From Acidobacteriota bacterium (lineage in GTDB: Bacteria; Acidobacteriota; Terriglobia; Terriglobales; Acidobacteriaceae): a stretch of 7,668 nucleotides of DNA. Under the pieces are notes generated by a model. The model searched no databases. It had not been told where the DNA came from and worked only from the letters and a program-made list of their open reading frames with translations. The stretch covers positions 1-7,668 of the forward strand of contig JAJZDO010001117.1 in assembly GCA_021805955.1 (NCBI GenBank), written 5' to 3'. Shown piece by piece: positions 1 to 7,131 of this stretch. The stretch's first letter is position 1. The number at the start of each line of letters is the position of its first letter. Both the position numbers and the translations under genes were made by a program.

Positions 1-1
1 G

Positions 2-883
2 ACGCAGTTTGAAGCGCGTGAGTTTTCTCGCGCTCTGGAGACGCTTTGGGGATTGGTTGCAGTGATCGACGGGTACCTCACTGCCGCAGCGCCGTGGAAA
101 AAGCCGCCAGAGCGCTCTGAGGACGATCATCGCCGAGTGCAGGCGCGGGTGCTGAGTTTCGCCGCCGAGGCGATCCGCGTGGTTACTGCGCTTGCCTGGC
201 CCGTGATGCCGGAGGCAACAGCGAAGGTATGGCGACAACTCGGACTCGGCGACCTCGAGCAGGCTGCGCGGACCGGAAAGCTGAAGACAATCGAGTGGGG
301 TGGACTGCAACCCGGGACGGTTTTTGCTGCGCCTGCGCCGCTTTTTCCCCGCGCAGAAAAGGATGCGATCGAACGTATGTTGAATCTTGAAAACCAGAAC
401 AATCAGAGTGCTGTGGCTGCTGCCAGCCAGGCAGGGAGCACGCCAGACCCGGCTGTCAGTGAAGCAAAGACGACGACGATGAGCGATCCTGCTCCGGCGA
501 GTGCGATCGCCTCCGTGCCTGCACCAGTCCAGCAGGCAACCAAAGAGATGGATGCAAAGATCACCATCGACGATTTTGCCCGCGTCGACCTGCGCGTGGC
601 TCAGGTGCTGACAGCCGAGCGCGTGCCAAAGTCCGACAAACTGCTCCGCCTCGAGGTCGATCTTGGCTACGAAAAGCGCCAGATTCTAGCCGGCATCGCG
701 CAGCACTACGAGCCGGAAAAACTGATCGGGCGCAAAGTGGTGATCGTTGCCAATCTGGCCCCGCGCAAGATGCGCGGCCTGGAGTCCAACGGCATGGTTG
801 TAGCCGCTTCCGTTGGGGATGAAGGCGCACCGGTTCTGGCTGGATTTCTCGAGGATGTTCCGGTTGGAGCACGATTGAAATGA
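2..883 (+). CDS. metG: Methionyl-tRNA synthetase, C-terminal part (5' end outside window)
   Basis: Methionyl-tRNA synthetase charges tRNA-Met with methionine in the cytoplasm. Only the last 293 codons are present, and the frame is open to the left edge, so the catalytic Rossmann domain (HIGH, KMSKS) lies outside. Numbered from base 2, residues 1-125 are the helical anticodon-binding domain: the AL..LW.LV helix at 11-19, the APWK motif at 30-33, and the later WP.MP segment at 66-70. Residues about 130-185 form an Ala/Pro/Ser/Thr-rich, probably disordered linker. Residues 186-293 are a Trbp111-type OB-fold tRNA-binding domain, shown by DFARVDLRV, KSDKLLRLEVD, RQILAGIA, VVIVANL and the closing ESNGMVVAA. 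That appended domain is known to dimerise and bind tRNA nonspecifically in several bacterial MetGs. tatD follows 58 bp downstream, a neighbour relation seen in many bacteria. The identification is secure. Confidence 0.95.
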   Translation, partial: TQFEAREFSRALETLWGLVAVIDGYLTAAAPWKKPPERSEDDHRRVQARVLSFAAEAIRVVTALAWPVMPEATAKVWRQLGLGDLEQAARTGKLKTIEWGGLQPGTVFAAPAPLFPRAEKDAIERMLNLENQNNQSAVAAASQAGSTPDPAVSEAKTTTMSDPAPASAIASVPAPVQQATKEMDAKITIDDFARVDLRVAQVLTAERVPKSDKLLRLEVDLGYEKRQILAGIAQHYEPEKLIGRKVVIVANLAPRKMRGLESNGMVVAASVGDEGAPVLAGFLEDVPVGARLK

Positions 884-907
884 TCGCCTCCTGTGATTGG
901 GCAACGT

Positions 908-937
908 CCAAAGGTAAACAGTCGCCCAAAGGCAAAC
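908..937 (+). repeat. Two 12-bp direct repeats just upstream of tatD
   Basis: CCAAAGGTAAAC (908-919) and CCAAAGGCAAAC (926-937) differ at one base and are spaced 18 bp apart in the metG-tatD gap. The second copy contains AAAGG, which sits 9 nt before the GTG start of tatD and probably acts as its ribosome binding site. The first copy could be a chance duplication, a spare ribosome binding site or a protein site. Nothing in the sequence decides between these. Confidence 0.4.
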
Positions 938-941
938 GCAA

Positions 942-1769
942 GTGCTGATTGACTCTCACGCGCATCTCGACAGTCCTCGATTCTCGGCAGACCTGGAGCA
1001 GGTGCTGCTGCGCGCGGCGCAGGGCGGTCTGACCGGTGTGCTGGCCATCGGGATTGGCGAAGGGCCATCCGAAATGGGCCAGGCGCTGGAAGTTGTCCGG
1101 CGTTTTCAAGGAACGCCGGAAATCCCTCTGCTTTGGGCCAGTGCGGGCATCTACCCGCATGCAACACATCTTGCCGATACGAGCGTGCTGGAGTCGCTGG
1201 ATGCTTTGCTCGCGGAACCGGAAGTGATCGCCTGTGGCGAAATAGGCCTCGATTATTATCACGAGGGAACACCGCACGATCTTCAGGCGCGCGTCTTTTG
1301 CCAGCAGATGGAGATTGCGGCCCATCGCCGTCGCCCGATCTTGATTCATTGTCGGCCTGCTGAGAACGACGACGTCTGCTGGCGCGACCTTTTGAATATG
1401 CTCCATGTAAATTGGGCGCAAACAAATCTTGGCGGCATCCTGCACTGCTTCTCGGGCACTCTGGATCATGCGCGACAGGCGATGGAGATGGGCTTCCTGA
1501 TCAGCTTTGCCGGGCAACTCACCTATCCCAGACTTCAACCGCTGCGAGAGGTCGCTGCGCAGCTCCCACTGGAGCGTCTCCTGGTGGAGACCGACTCTCC
1601 GTATCTGGCGCCCATGCCGCTTCGCGGACAGCGCAATGAGCCAGCTTTTGTTGCGCATACTGCTGCGCTCCTGGCTCAGATACATGGCTGTACGTTCGAA
1701 GAAATCGGGCAGATCACAGCGGAAAATTTTGGCAGATTATTTGGATTGGCGCCCGCCGTGGGAGACTAG
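942..1769 (+). CDS. tatD: TatD-family metal-dependent deoxyribonuclease
   Basis: This is a 275-residue TatD hydrolase, the usual family length, with a TIM-barrel fold and a binuclear metal site. Known members are cytoplasmic 3'-5' DNA exonucleases or endonucleases linked to DNA repair and fragmentation. All ligand motifs are visible: the N-terminal SHAHLD with H6 and H8, CGEIGLDYY with E100, ILIHCR with H136, ILHCFSG with H168, and VETDSPYLAP with D218. The conserved RNEP follows at 231-234. The GTG start at 942 is chosen because it gives the canonical MLIDSHAHLD N-terminus, and AAAGG lies 9 nt upstream. It lies 58 bp after metG and about 50 bp before yajQ on the same strand. The family call is firm; the exact physiological substrate is not known. 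Confidence 0.96.
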   Translation: MLIDSHAHLDSPRFSADLEQVLLRAAQGGLTGVLAIGIGEGPSEMGQALEVVRRFQGTPEIPLLWASAGIYPHATHLADTSVLESLDALLAEPEVIACGEIGLDYYHEGTPHDLQARVFCQQMEIAAHRRRPILIHCRPAENDDVCWRDLLNMLHVNWAQTNLGGILHCFSGTLDHARQAMEMGFLISFAGQLTYPRLQPLREVAAQLPLERLLVETDSPYLAPMPLRGQRNEPAFVAHTAALLAQIHGCTFEEIGQITAENFGRLFGLAPAVGD

Positions 1770-1804
1770 AAGAGATAGGCGGAGTGGCCTTCGAGGCTGC
1801 TGCC

Positions 1805-1810
1805 AGAGGA
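1805..1810 (+). promoter_or_regulatory. Ribosome binding site deciding the yajQ start
   Basis: AGAGGA lies 9 nt before the ATG at 1820. It supports that ATG over the in-frame GTG at 1784, which would add 12 residues not expected in the family. Confidence 0.65.
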
Positions 1811-1819
1811 TTGCAAGCG

Positions 1820-2320
1820 ATGGCACAGGACAATTCATTCGATATTGTGAGCAAAGTGGAGATTCAAGAGGTCCGAAACGCAATCGATCAGGCCATGAAA
1901 GAGATCAAGGCGCGATTCGATTTGAAGGATTCCCGCTCTGAAGTCACGCTGGAAGGCAGTGACTCAATTCAGCTTGCCTCCGCGGATGAATACAAGCTGG
2001 AGGCGGTGAAAGAAATTCTGGGCCAGAAGCTGGTCAAGCGCGGTGTTTCGCTGAAGAATCTGAGCTACGGCAAACTCGAAGAAGCGATGGGCAAAAGCGT
2101 CCGTCAAAAGATCACTCTTCAGCAAGGCATTCCGTCGGAAAAAGCCAAGGAAATCGTTCGGGTCGTCAAGGATTCCAGGCTAAAGGTGCAAGCCGCCATC
2201 CAGGGTGATGTGGTGCGCATCAGTGGCAAGGATCGCGACGCTCTCCAATCCGTCATTGCACTTTTGCGCGGTAAAGATTTCGGGCTGGATTTGCAGTTTA
2301 CAAACTATCGCACAAATTAA
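1820..2320 (+). CDS. yajQ: YajQ-family nucleotide-binding protein (UPF0234)
   Basis: This is a 166-residue YajQ protein, the normal size, built from two ferredoxin-like (RNP-like) domains. The conserved N-terminal block SFDIVSKVEIQEVRNAID begins at residue 6, followed by FDLKD (33-37), a central KRGVSLKNLSYG segment, QQGI (101-104), and the C-terminal RISGKDRDALQ and LQFTNYR (158-164). The protein is soluble, with no signal peptide or membrane segment. Known members bind RNA/nucleotides; a Xanthomonas homologue is reported to bind cyclic di-GMP and act with a transcription factor. Whether this copy does so cannot be read from the sequence. The ATG start is chosen because it restores the family N-terminus and has AGAGGA 9 nt upstream. 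The gene is probably co-transcribed with tatD and the prenyl synthase. Confidence 0.95.
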   Translation: MAQDNSFDIVSKVEIQEVRNAIDQAMKEIKARFDLKDSRSEVTLEGSDSIQLASADEYKLEAVKEILGQKLVKRGVSLKNLSYGKLEEAMGKSVRQKITLQQGIPSEKAKEIVRVVKDSRLKVQAAIQGDVVRISGKDRDALQSVIALLRGKDFGLDLQFTNYRTN

Positions 2321-2409
2321 ACCGGTACGGCGTGGGACGTGGATGTCAGGATCGTCGCATACTGAAACTGCGTGGTACGGTTAAAGTACGAAGAACAGGA
2401 CCGGGAGTC

Positions 2410-3399
2410 TTGAGCACACTGGCGATTACAACAGCGCGTGAAGTCTTTGACCTTCTGCGGGAAGATCTCGAGGCAATCGAGCGTGAGCTTGGCCGCGATG
2501 CGATTTCCAGCGTCTCTACCATCACTGAGATTGCGGAATATCTCCGCGAAGGTGGAGGCAAGCGAATTCGCCCCACGCTACTACTGCTGGCGGCGCGCGC
2601 CCTCGGCTATTCAGAGCGGGGAATGATCCGGCTTGGCGCTGTGGTCGAACTGGTGCATACGGCAACGTTGGTTCATGACGACATCATCGATGCGGCGGAC
2701 ACACGCCGCGGGCGACCTTCGGCCAATACCACATGGGGCAATGAAAAGTGTGTCCTCGCCGGCGACTGGCTTTATATGCAGGCTTTCCACATTGCGCTGG
2801 AGGAGCGTAATTTCAAGATTCTCGACTTGCTCATCCGACTGACCCAGCAGATGGTCGAAGGAGAATTGCTGCAGATCGAAAAGCTGGGTCGTCCCGTCGA
2901 TGAGTCTGAGTATTTCGATCTGATCTACCGCAAGACTGCATGCCTGTTTTCGGTTTCCATGCAGTTGGGAGCGTGTCTTGCCGATGCTGATCCGATCCAG
3001 GAAGATGCCCTCGCGCAGTACGGACGTGCGGTCGGCCTTGCGTTCCAGATTGTCGACGATGTGCTGGACCTGACCGCGACCGAAGAAGTCCTTGGCAAGC
3101 CGGTTGCCAGCGATCTGCGGGAAGGCAAGACAACCTTGCCCGTGATTCACTCCCTCGCAAATGGCACCAGCGCAGACAAGCTTGCGATTCGGCAGGTTCT
3201 CGAAGACGGAGGTTTTTCGCGCGCTCTGCCGGAGCAAATTCAGGAAATCCTGCTGCGAAACGGCTCAGTGGATTACGCGATTGCCACAGCGCATCGCTTT
3301 GCAGACCAGGCGAGAAGTGCGCTGAATGTTCTGGATGACAGCGAATTCAAGCGCGCCTTGCTGAGCCTGCCGGATCTGGTCGTGGCTCGCGATCACTGA
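2410..3399 (+). CDS. ispB: All-trans polyprenyl diphosphate synthase (octaprenyl/heptaprenyl type)
   Basis: This is a trans-isoprenyl diphosphate synthase of 329 residues from the TTG at 2410. It extends an allylic diphosphate with isopentenyl diphosphate to make the quinone side chain. Visible motifs are GGGKRIRP (48-55), the first Asp-rich motif DDIID (90-94) followed by RRGRPS (99-104), GDWLY (118-122), the second Asp-rich motif QIVDDVLD (213-220) and the GK...DLREGKTT segment (229-242). The residue five before the first Asp-rich motif is Ala, small, as in long-chain synthases; HTATLVHDD matches the IspB/HepT group rather than FPP synthase. By inference it makes a C35-C40 menaquinone tail, but exact length is unresolved. 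An in-frame GTG at 2332 would add 26 residues of non-family sequence without a clear ribosome site; the TTG has AGGA 9 nt upstream. The gene is soluble-type and lies 89 bp after yajQ. Confidence 0.93.
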   Translation: MSTLAITTAREVFDLLREDLEAIERELGRDAISSVSTITEIAEYLREGGGKRIRPTLLLLAARALGYSERGMIRLGAVVELVHTATLVHDDIIDAADTRRGRPSANTTWGNEKCVLAGDWLYMQAFHIALEERNFKILDLLIRLTQQMVEGELLQIEKLGRPVDESEYFDLIYRKTACLFSVSMQLGACLADADPIQEDALAQYGRAVGLAFQIVDDVLDLTATEEVLGKPVASDLREGKTTLPVIHSLANGTSADKLAIRQVLEDGGFSRALPEQIQEILLRNGSVDYAIATAHRFADQARSALNVLDDSEFKRALLSLPDLVVARDH

Positions 3400-3511
3400 T
3401 TTTGGGGCCTGCTCTCTCGAAGACCTCCGCGCCCATCCGTCCGCGACTGCGCATGGCCGCAATGACCTCCCCCACTTTGTAATCCAGCGGATCCGTTCCA
3501 GCGATTGTCAT
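3347..3511 (-). CDS. Possible small ORF coupled to the purine nucleoside phosphorylase gene
   Basis: A 54-codon open frame starts with ATG 5 nt after the phosphorylase stop, so termination-reinitiation could translate it. It ends inside the 3' end of the convergent prenyl synthase gene, overlapping it by 53 bp. The first 39 residues, which lie outside the synthase, read like a folded protein: they include DYKVGEVIAAMRSRGRMGAE and few Pro residues. The tail is Arg/Pro-rich, as expected from antisense reading of another gene. No Shine-Dalgarno sequence is well placed; only GGGG directly abuts the ATG. I recognise no family and assign no function. It may be chance, or the remnant of a longer gene whose end was replaced. 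Confidence 0.3.
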   Translation of the reverse strand: MTIAGTDPLDYKVGEVIAAMRSRGRMGAEVFERAGPKISDREPRPDPAGSARRA

Positions 3512-3516
3512 CCCCG

Positions 3517-4413
3517 TCATACGGATGGAGCCGCCTTTTCCGGCAGAATCGCAGCGATTTCCGGAAGCAATCGCGTGAACAATTCAGTCAGTTGCTGTTC
3601 CGCTCGACGGCCCGATTCAAAGACCTCCTCATGGCTGAGCGGAGTCGTCGTCAGGCCCGCAGCCAGGTTGGTCACGCAGGATACTCCGAGAACCTGCATG
3701 CCCATGTGTCGCGCCACGATGGTCTCCGGTACGGTGGACATCCCTACCAGGTCTGCCCCCAGTCGCTGAAAGGCGCGAATCTCCGCCGGTGTTTCAAAGC
3801 TGGGACCGCTCACGGCGAGATATATACCCTCGTCGAGATGCAGATTCTGCTCCGTGGCAACTCGCTGTGCCAGTTCGCGCAGTTTGCTATCGTACGCATT
3901 CGACATGTCAAAAAACCGCAATCCCGTCCCCGCCTTTTTACCGAATCGCGGCTCATTCGGGCCGACCAGAGGATGGAAGCCAAGCAGATTGATGTGATCC
4001 GCGAGCAGGATGAGTTGGCCCACCTGAAGTCCGGGACGAATGCCCCCCGCCGCATTGGTCAGGATCAGTGTTTCAATGCCGAGTTGCCCCAGTACGCGAA
4101 CAGGAAATGTGACCTGTTGCGGCGTATATCCCTCGTAAAAATGAACGCGTCCCTGCATCACAATCACAGGAATTCCGTTCAACCTGCCCAGCACCATCTT
4201 CCCTGAGTGTCCAGCCACGGTCGGTTGCGGAAAATAGGGGATGTCGGTGTAGGCAATGCACACTGCATCCTGCACCGCGTCAGCCACTCCTCCCAGTCCC
4301 GATCCCAGGACGATACCGATGAGTGGAACTGCGCCCACAGTGCGGACGCGCAGATATTCGGCTGCTTCGCAAGCCTGTTCAAAACAAGCCTGCTCAAAAA
4401 CGGAAGAGTTCAT
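3517..4413 (-). CDS. punA: Purine nucleoside phosphorylase, trimeric class (PunA-like)
   Basis: This 298-residue enzyme splits purine (deoxy)ribonucleosides with phosphate into free base and (deoxy)ribose-1-phosphate. It matches the trimeric, 6-oxopurine-preferring class rather than hexameric DeoD. Visible sites are LGSGLG (36-41, Ser38 for phosphate), AGHSG (67-71), QGRVHFYEGY with Arg89 and His91, TNAAGG (119-124), PSFETPAE with Glu207, VGMSTVPE with Met225/Ser226, TNLAAG with Asn249, and a late HEE with His261. Glu207 and Asn249 correspond to the pair that reads hypoxanthine and guanine. The N-terminus carries a tandem FEQAC-FEQAC (6-15) ahead of the conserved core. Upstream, 42 bp separate it from the phosphatase stop, with no good Shine-Dalgarno. 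With hpt and deoC upstream on the same strand, it forms a purine salvage set. Confidence 0.95.
   Translation of the reverse strand: MNSSVFEQACFEQACEAAEYLRVRTVGAVPLIGIVLGSGLGGVADAVQDAVCIAYTDIPYFPQPTVAGHSGKMVLGRLNGIPVIVMQGRVHFYEGYTPQQVTFPVRVLGQLGIETLILTNAAGGIRPGLQVGQLILLADHINLLGFHPLVGPNEPRFGKKAGTGLRFFDMSNAYDSKLRELAQRVATEQNLHLDEGIYLAVSGPSFETPAEIRAFQRLGADLVGMSTVPETIVARHMGMQVLGVSCVTNLAAGLTTTPLSHEEVFESGRRAEQQLTELFTRLLPEIAAILPEKAAPSV
4369..4398 (-). repeat. 15-bp codon-aligned tandem duplication in the phosphorylase gene
   Basis: Two adjacent 15-bp units (4384-4398 and 4369-4383) each encode FEQAC. They differ at two bases, both in third codon positions and both synonymous. They code for residues 6-10 and 11-15, before the conserved enzyme core, so the duplication probably only lengthens the N-terminal helix. 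Confidence 0.7.
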
Positions 4414-4455
4414 TGCATGTACTTTACAAGATCAGACCTTCGCTTCGCAGTCTCC

Positions 4456-6294
4456 CTACAGCACGCGCAGCACCAGGATCGTTTCATCGTCGAAGCGGTC
4501 CTTGCCACCCTGAAAATGCGCCACATCCGCAAAGATTGCGTCGGCAATTTCAAGTGCTGGCAAGTTGCGATGGTTGCAAAGCAGGCTAGTCAGACGCTCC
4601 GTCCCATACATCTCTCCCTGTGCGTTTTCAGCATCCGTAATGCCGTCGGAGACAAAAACAAACGCATCGCCAGGCTGCGTAGCGACAGAAAATTCTTCAT
4701 AGCTCACATCGCCGAACATTCCGAGCGGAAAGCCCTCGGCTCGCAGTGCCGTCACGTCTCCCCCGCGACAGAAGATTGGCGGAATGGCTCCGGCATTGGC
4801 CACCTGGAGCGTTCGATTCTCATCGTTCCACAAGGTAAACAGCATCGTTACATACTGCGATTCCAGTTTGCGCTCCTGCAAGGCATCATTCAGGTGTGTC
4901 AGCATCTGGCCTGGTGAAAGCTGCTGATTCGCAGCCGACCGCATGATGCCGCTGACCAGAGCGGCAAACAGCGCCGCCGGAGCAGCCTTGCCGCTGACGT
5001 CGCCCAACACGATTGCAGTATGTCCAGCATCGTACTCGAGAAAATCATATAGGTCGCCGCCAATCGAACGCGCAGGAAGAAAACGCGCTGCCAGTTCCGC
5101 GTTCCGATGCTGCGGACACTTCGAAGGCAACAGCCGCAACTGCACTTCGCGCGCCATCTGCAGATCGCGTGCCAGTTGCTGCTCGTGGCGCAGCACCTGC
5201 TGATAGAGCCGTGCGTTTTCAATGGCGATCGCAATCTGTGCGGCCAGTGTTGTCAGTGTTCGTTCATGTCGTTCTTGAAAAAATCCGGCGCGCACATGTT
5301 CCAGGTCTAGAACGCCGATAACGCGGTTCTTGTAAAACAGCGGTACGACCATCTCCGAGCGGGTCTCAGGATTGATCATGTGATATCGAGGGTCTTTGTG
5401 GACATCCGGAACATTGATCAGACGCCACTCGCGGATCGCAGCGCCAACCAGTCCAGTATCCAGCGGCAGCCACTGACCCGGCAGAGCCGTCTGCCCAAAC
5501 CTCCATCGATAGCGGGTCACCAACCGTTGTCGGCGCTCGTCCACCAGCATGATCGAGAACATCTGGTAATCGATCAGCCTGCGAAGCAGCAGTCCCATGC
5601 GCTCAAAGAGCTTGTCCAGATCGAGAATCGAAGTTAATTCGACAGAAATTTCATTCAGCACTTCCAGCACTTGCGCCTGCCGAGTCACGCGCGAATAGAG
5701 TCTTGCGTTCTGGATCGCCTGTGCAATGCGAGACGCCGTCAACGTCAACAGGTGCAGATGTTCCGTACGAAAAAAATTCCGCTCCTCGCTTTCAATATCC
5801 AGCACCCCGATCAGCCGATTCTTATTGATCAACGGAACAGTCAACTCCGAGCGCACGCATTCATTCGCGGGAATGTAGCCCTCAACCTTCGATACATCGT
5901 TGATCAGAATTGCCTGCCTGCTCTTTGCCACCTGTCCGACAACGCCTTGTCCCAGAGGTATTCGCATTCGCTCAATCTCTGGCGTGTGGCCAATCTGAAA
6001 TCGCATTCGCAGCTCGCGCGTAGGCTCGTCCAGCAGCAGAATCGCAAAGATGCGATAGGGAATTTCCTTGCGAATCAACTCCGCAACGCGATTCAACAGG
6101 GTGCGCAGATCGAGTGTTGTATTCAGTGCCTCCGTCAGTTCGAGCAGAAACGCAATCTCTCGTTCCTCTGGACGCGCGGATTCGGAATCGACGGACGCGG
6201 TCTGTGCTGTCGATTCGGACTCATCCGTGCTCGATGAAGCGGAGACGACTTGCTGATCGGGCTGCAACTGCGGATTTTCGCTGGACTCAGACAT
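4456..6294 (-). CDS. GAF-GAF-SpoIIE (PP2C-type) serine/threonine phosphatase
   Basis: This is a 612-residue cytoplasmic signalling protein of the RsbU type. Residues 1-45 are Ser/Glu/Gln-rich and probably disordered. GAF domain 1 spans about 47-195, a helical linker about 196-225, and GAF domain 2 about 226-362. A coiled coil runs about 363-390, ending in AREVQLRLLP, the usual link to SpoIIE domains. The phosphatase domain (about 400-612) keeps its acidic metal ligands in SIGGDLYDF (D414), GDVSGK (D432), VSDGITDAEN (D550) and FDDETILVL (D602/D603). Variants are GKA for the usual GKG and NAGAIPP for the usual NAGHNPP. Such proteins normally dephosphorylate anti-sigma antagonists; no partner gene is nearby. 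The ATG at 6294 is chosen because a GTG at 6423 would overlap deoC by 62 bp and add 43 unconserved-looking residues. The ligand of the GAF domains is unknown. Confidence 0.93.
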   Translation of the reverse strand: MSESSENPQLQPDQQVVSASSSTDESESTAQTASVDSESARPEEREIAFLLELTEALNTTLDLRTLLNRVAELIRKEIPYRIFAILLLDEPTRELRMRFQIGHTPEIERMRIPLGQGVVGQVAKSRQAILINDVSKVEGYIPANECVRSELTVPLINKNRLIGVLDIESEERNFFRTEHLHLLTLTASRIAQAIQNARLYSRVTRQAQVLEVLNEISVELTSILDLDKLFERMGLLLRRLIDYQMFSIMLVDERRQRLVTRYRWRFGQTALPGQWLPLDTGLVGAAIREWRLINVPDVHKDPRYHMINPETRSEMVVPLFYKNRVIGVLDLEHVRAGFFQERHERTLTTLAAQIAIAIENARLYQQVLRHEQQLARDLQMAREVQLRLLPSKCPQHRNAELAARFLPARSIGGDLYDFLEYDAGHTAIVLGDVSGKAAPAALFAALVSGIMRSAANQQLSPGQMLTHLNDALQERKLESQYVTMLFTLWNDENRTLQVANAGAIPPIFCRGGDVTALRAEGFPLGMFGDVSYEEFSVATQPGDAFVFVSDGITDAENAQGEMYGTERLTSLLCNHRNLPALEIADAIFADVAHFQGGKDRFDDETILVLRVL

Positions 6295-6302
6295 TCTGGA
6301 TG

Positions 6303-6308
6303 ATTGTA
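6303..6308 (-). promoter_or_regulatory. Candidate -10 element of the phosphatase gene
   Basis: On the minus strand TACAAT (one mismatch to TATAAT) ends 8 nt before the ATG at 6294, in the 67-bp gap after deoC. Transcription from it would begin about 2 nt before the ATG, giving a nearly leaderless mRNA, consistent with the absence of a Shine-Dalgarno sequence. No good -35 hexamer is seen at 16-19 bp spacing, so this is tentative. Confidence 0.25.
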
Positions 6309-6361
6309 GAGCAGAAGATGCCCTGCTGATTGGTTCCGGTCCACTGGTTTGATTTCCGGGA

Positions 6362-7117
6362 TTACTCCGCACCGAGTTCACGGACGATCGCCACCGAAGC
6401 AGATGTTCCGATCCGACTAGCACCCGCTTCCAGCATTGCCCGCGCCTCGGCCAGCCTGCGGATGCCTCCGGAAGCTTTCACGCCGCACTGTCCACCGGCT
6501 ACGCCGCGCAGAAGTCCGACATCGGCAACCGTTGCTCCCCTGCTGGAAAACCCCGTCGAAGTCTTCAGAAAATCCCCTCCGCTTTCGAGCACGATCTCCG
6601 CTGCGCGCAGTTTTTCCTCGACCGTCAGCAGACATGTCTCAAGGATCACTTTCAGCACAGCCTGTCGTTCATGCACAATCTCAGCGACGCCGCGAATCGT
6701 ACGTTCCACAGCCTTGAAATTCCCAGACTTCAGTTGGCCGATGCTGAGCACCATATCTACGTCGTGTGCTCCAAGTTTGGCCAGAGCGAGTGCTTCCTGC
6801 CGCAGCGTCGAGGGAAGGGAAGCGCCAAGCGGAAATCCGATGACCACGCCGACCGATATTCCCGTACCCGCAAGCAGAGACGCCGCAGTGGAAACCCAGA
6901 TCGGATTCACCATTGCGCAGGCAAATCGATAGCGGATTGCCTCGTCGCAAAGATTCTCCACCTGCGTCTGTGTCGCATCCGGTTTCAACAGTGTGTGGTC
7001 GATCACCTGTGCAAGATTTTGCCAGCTCGACAGATGCAGCTCTGCGAAGGCTGCCGCATCATAGGGCGGGCGCGTGAGTTCACTCTCTGTCATCTCGTAC
7101 TGTTCTTCCGGGGTCAT
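6362..7117 (-). CDS. deoC: Deoxyribose-phosphate aldolase
   Basis: This 251-residue class I aldolase cleaves 2-deoxyribose-5-phosphate to acetaldehyde and glyceraldehyde-3-phosphate, the final step of deoxynucleoside breakdown in the cytoplasm. The TIM-barrel motifs are IDHTLLKPDAT (39-49), VVIGFPLGA (91-99), GAHDVDMV with Asp121, LKVILETCLL (155-164), DFLKTSTGF with Lys185 as the Schiff-base lysine, and GVKASGGIR with the second catalytic Lys214. Residues 234-242 (SRIGTSASV) close the phosphate site. The start at 7117 is chosen over the ATG at 7141 because AAGGAG lies exactly 8 nt upstream, while the earlier ATG lacks a good site. hpt ends 50 bp upstream on the same strand. The first 30 residues are acidic and precede the conserved core. 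The call is firm. Confidence 0.96.
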   Translation of the reverse strand: MTPEEQYEMTESELTRPPYDAAAFAELHLSSWQNLAQVIDHTLLKPDATQTQVENLCDEAIRYRFACAMVNPIWVSTAASLLAGTGISVGVVIGFPLGASLPSTLRQEALALAKLGAHDVDMVLSIGQLKSGNFKAVERTIRGVAEIVHERQAVLKVILETCLLTVEEKLRAAEIVLESGGDFLKTSTGFSSRGATVADVGLLRGVAGGQCGVKASGGIRRLAEARAMLEAGASRIGTSASVAIVRELGAE

Positions 7118-7125
7118 TGCGTCAG

Positions 7126-7131
7126 CTCCTT
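7126..7131 (-). promoter_or_regulatory. Strong ribosome binding site for deoC
   Basis: AAGGAG on the minus strand is 8 nt before the ATG at 7117. It is the best Shine-Dalgarno I noticed in the window, and it selects this ATG rather than the one 24 nt upstream at 7141. Confidence 0.75.

Noticed and set aside
479..883. Separate translation of the MetG tRNA-binding domain from an internal ATG (479 or nearby)
   Set aside because: No convincing Shine-Dalgarno precedes it, and fusion of this domain to MetG is a common arrangement.
561..1685. A 374-codon open frame on the minus strand across metG and tatD
   Set aside because: It runs antisense to two well-supported genes, is rich in Arg, Gln and Pro as antisense frames of GC-rich genes are, and shows no recognisable motif.
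2332..2409. Longer prenyl synthase starting at the GTG at 2332
   Set aside because: The 26 added residues are basic and unlike the family, and the GTG lacks a clear ribosome site; the TTG at 2410 fits better, though TTG use keeps some doubt.
3400..3516. Bidirectional terminator between the convergent genes
   Set aside because: Only short palindromes were found, such as TGCG...CGCA around 3450-3460 and CGGATCCG at 3488-3495, with no strong stem followed by a T-tract on either strand.
3505..4206. A 233-codon plus-strand frame opposite the phosphorylase gene
   Set aside because: The opposite strand encodes a full-length phosphorylase with all active-site motifs; this frame has no domain and no ribosome site I could support.
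5671..6237. A 188-codon plus-strand frame opposite the phosphatase gene
   Set aside because: It is antisense to the intact GAF domain region and shows no recognisable protein features.
6309..6335. Hairpin AGCAG...CTGCT between deoC and the phosphatase gene
   Set aside because: The stem is only five base pairs with no following T-run, too weak to call a terminator or attenuator.
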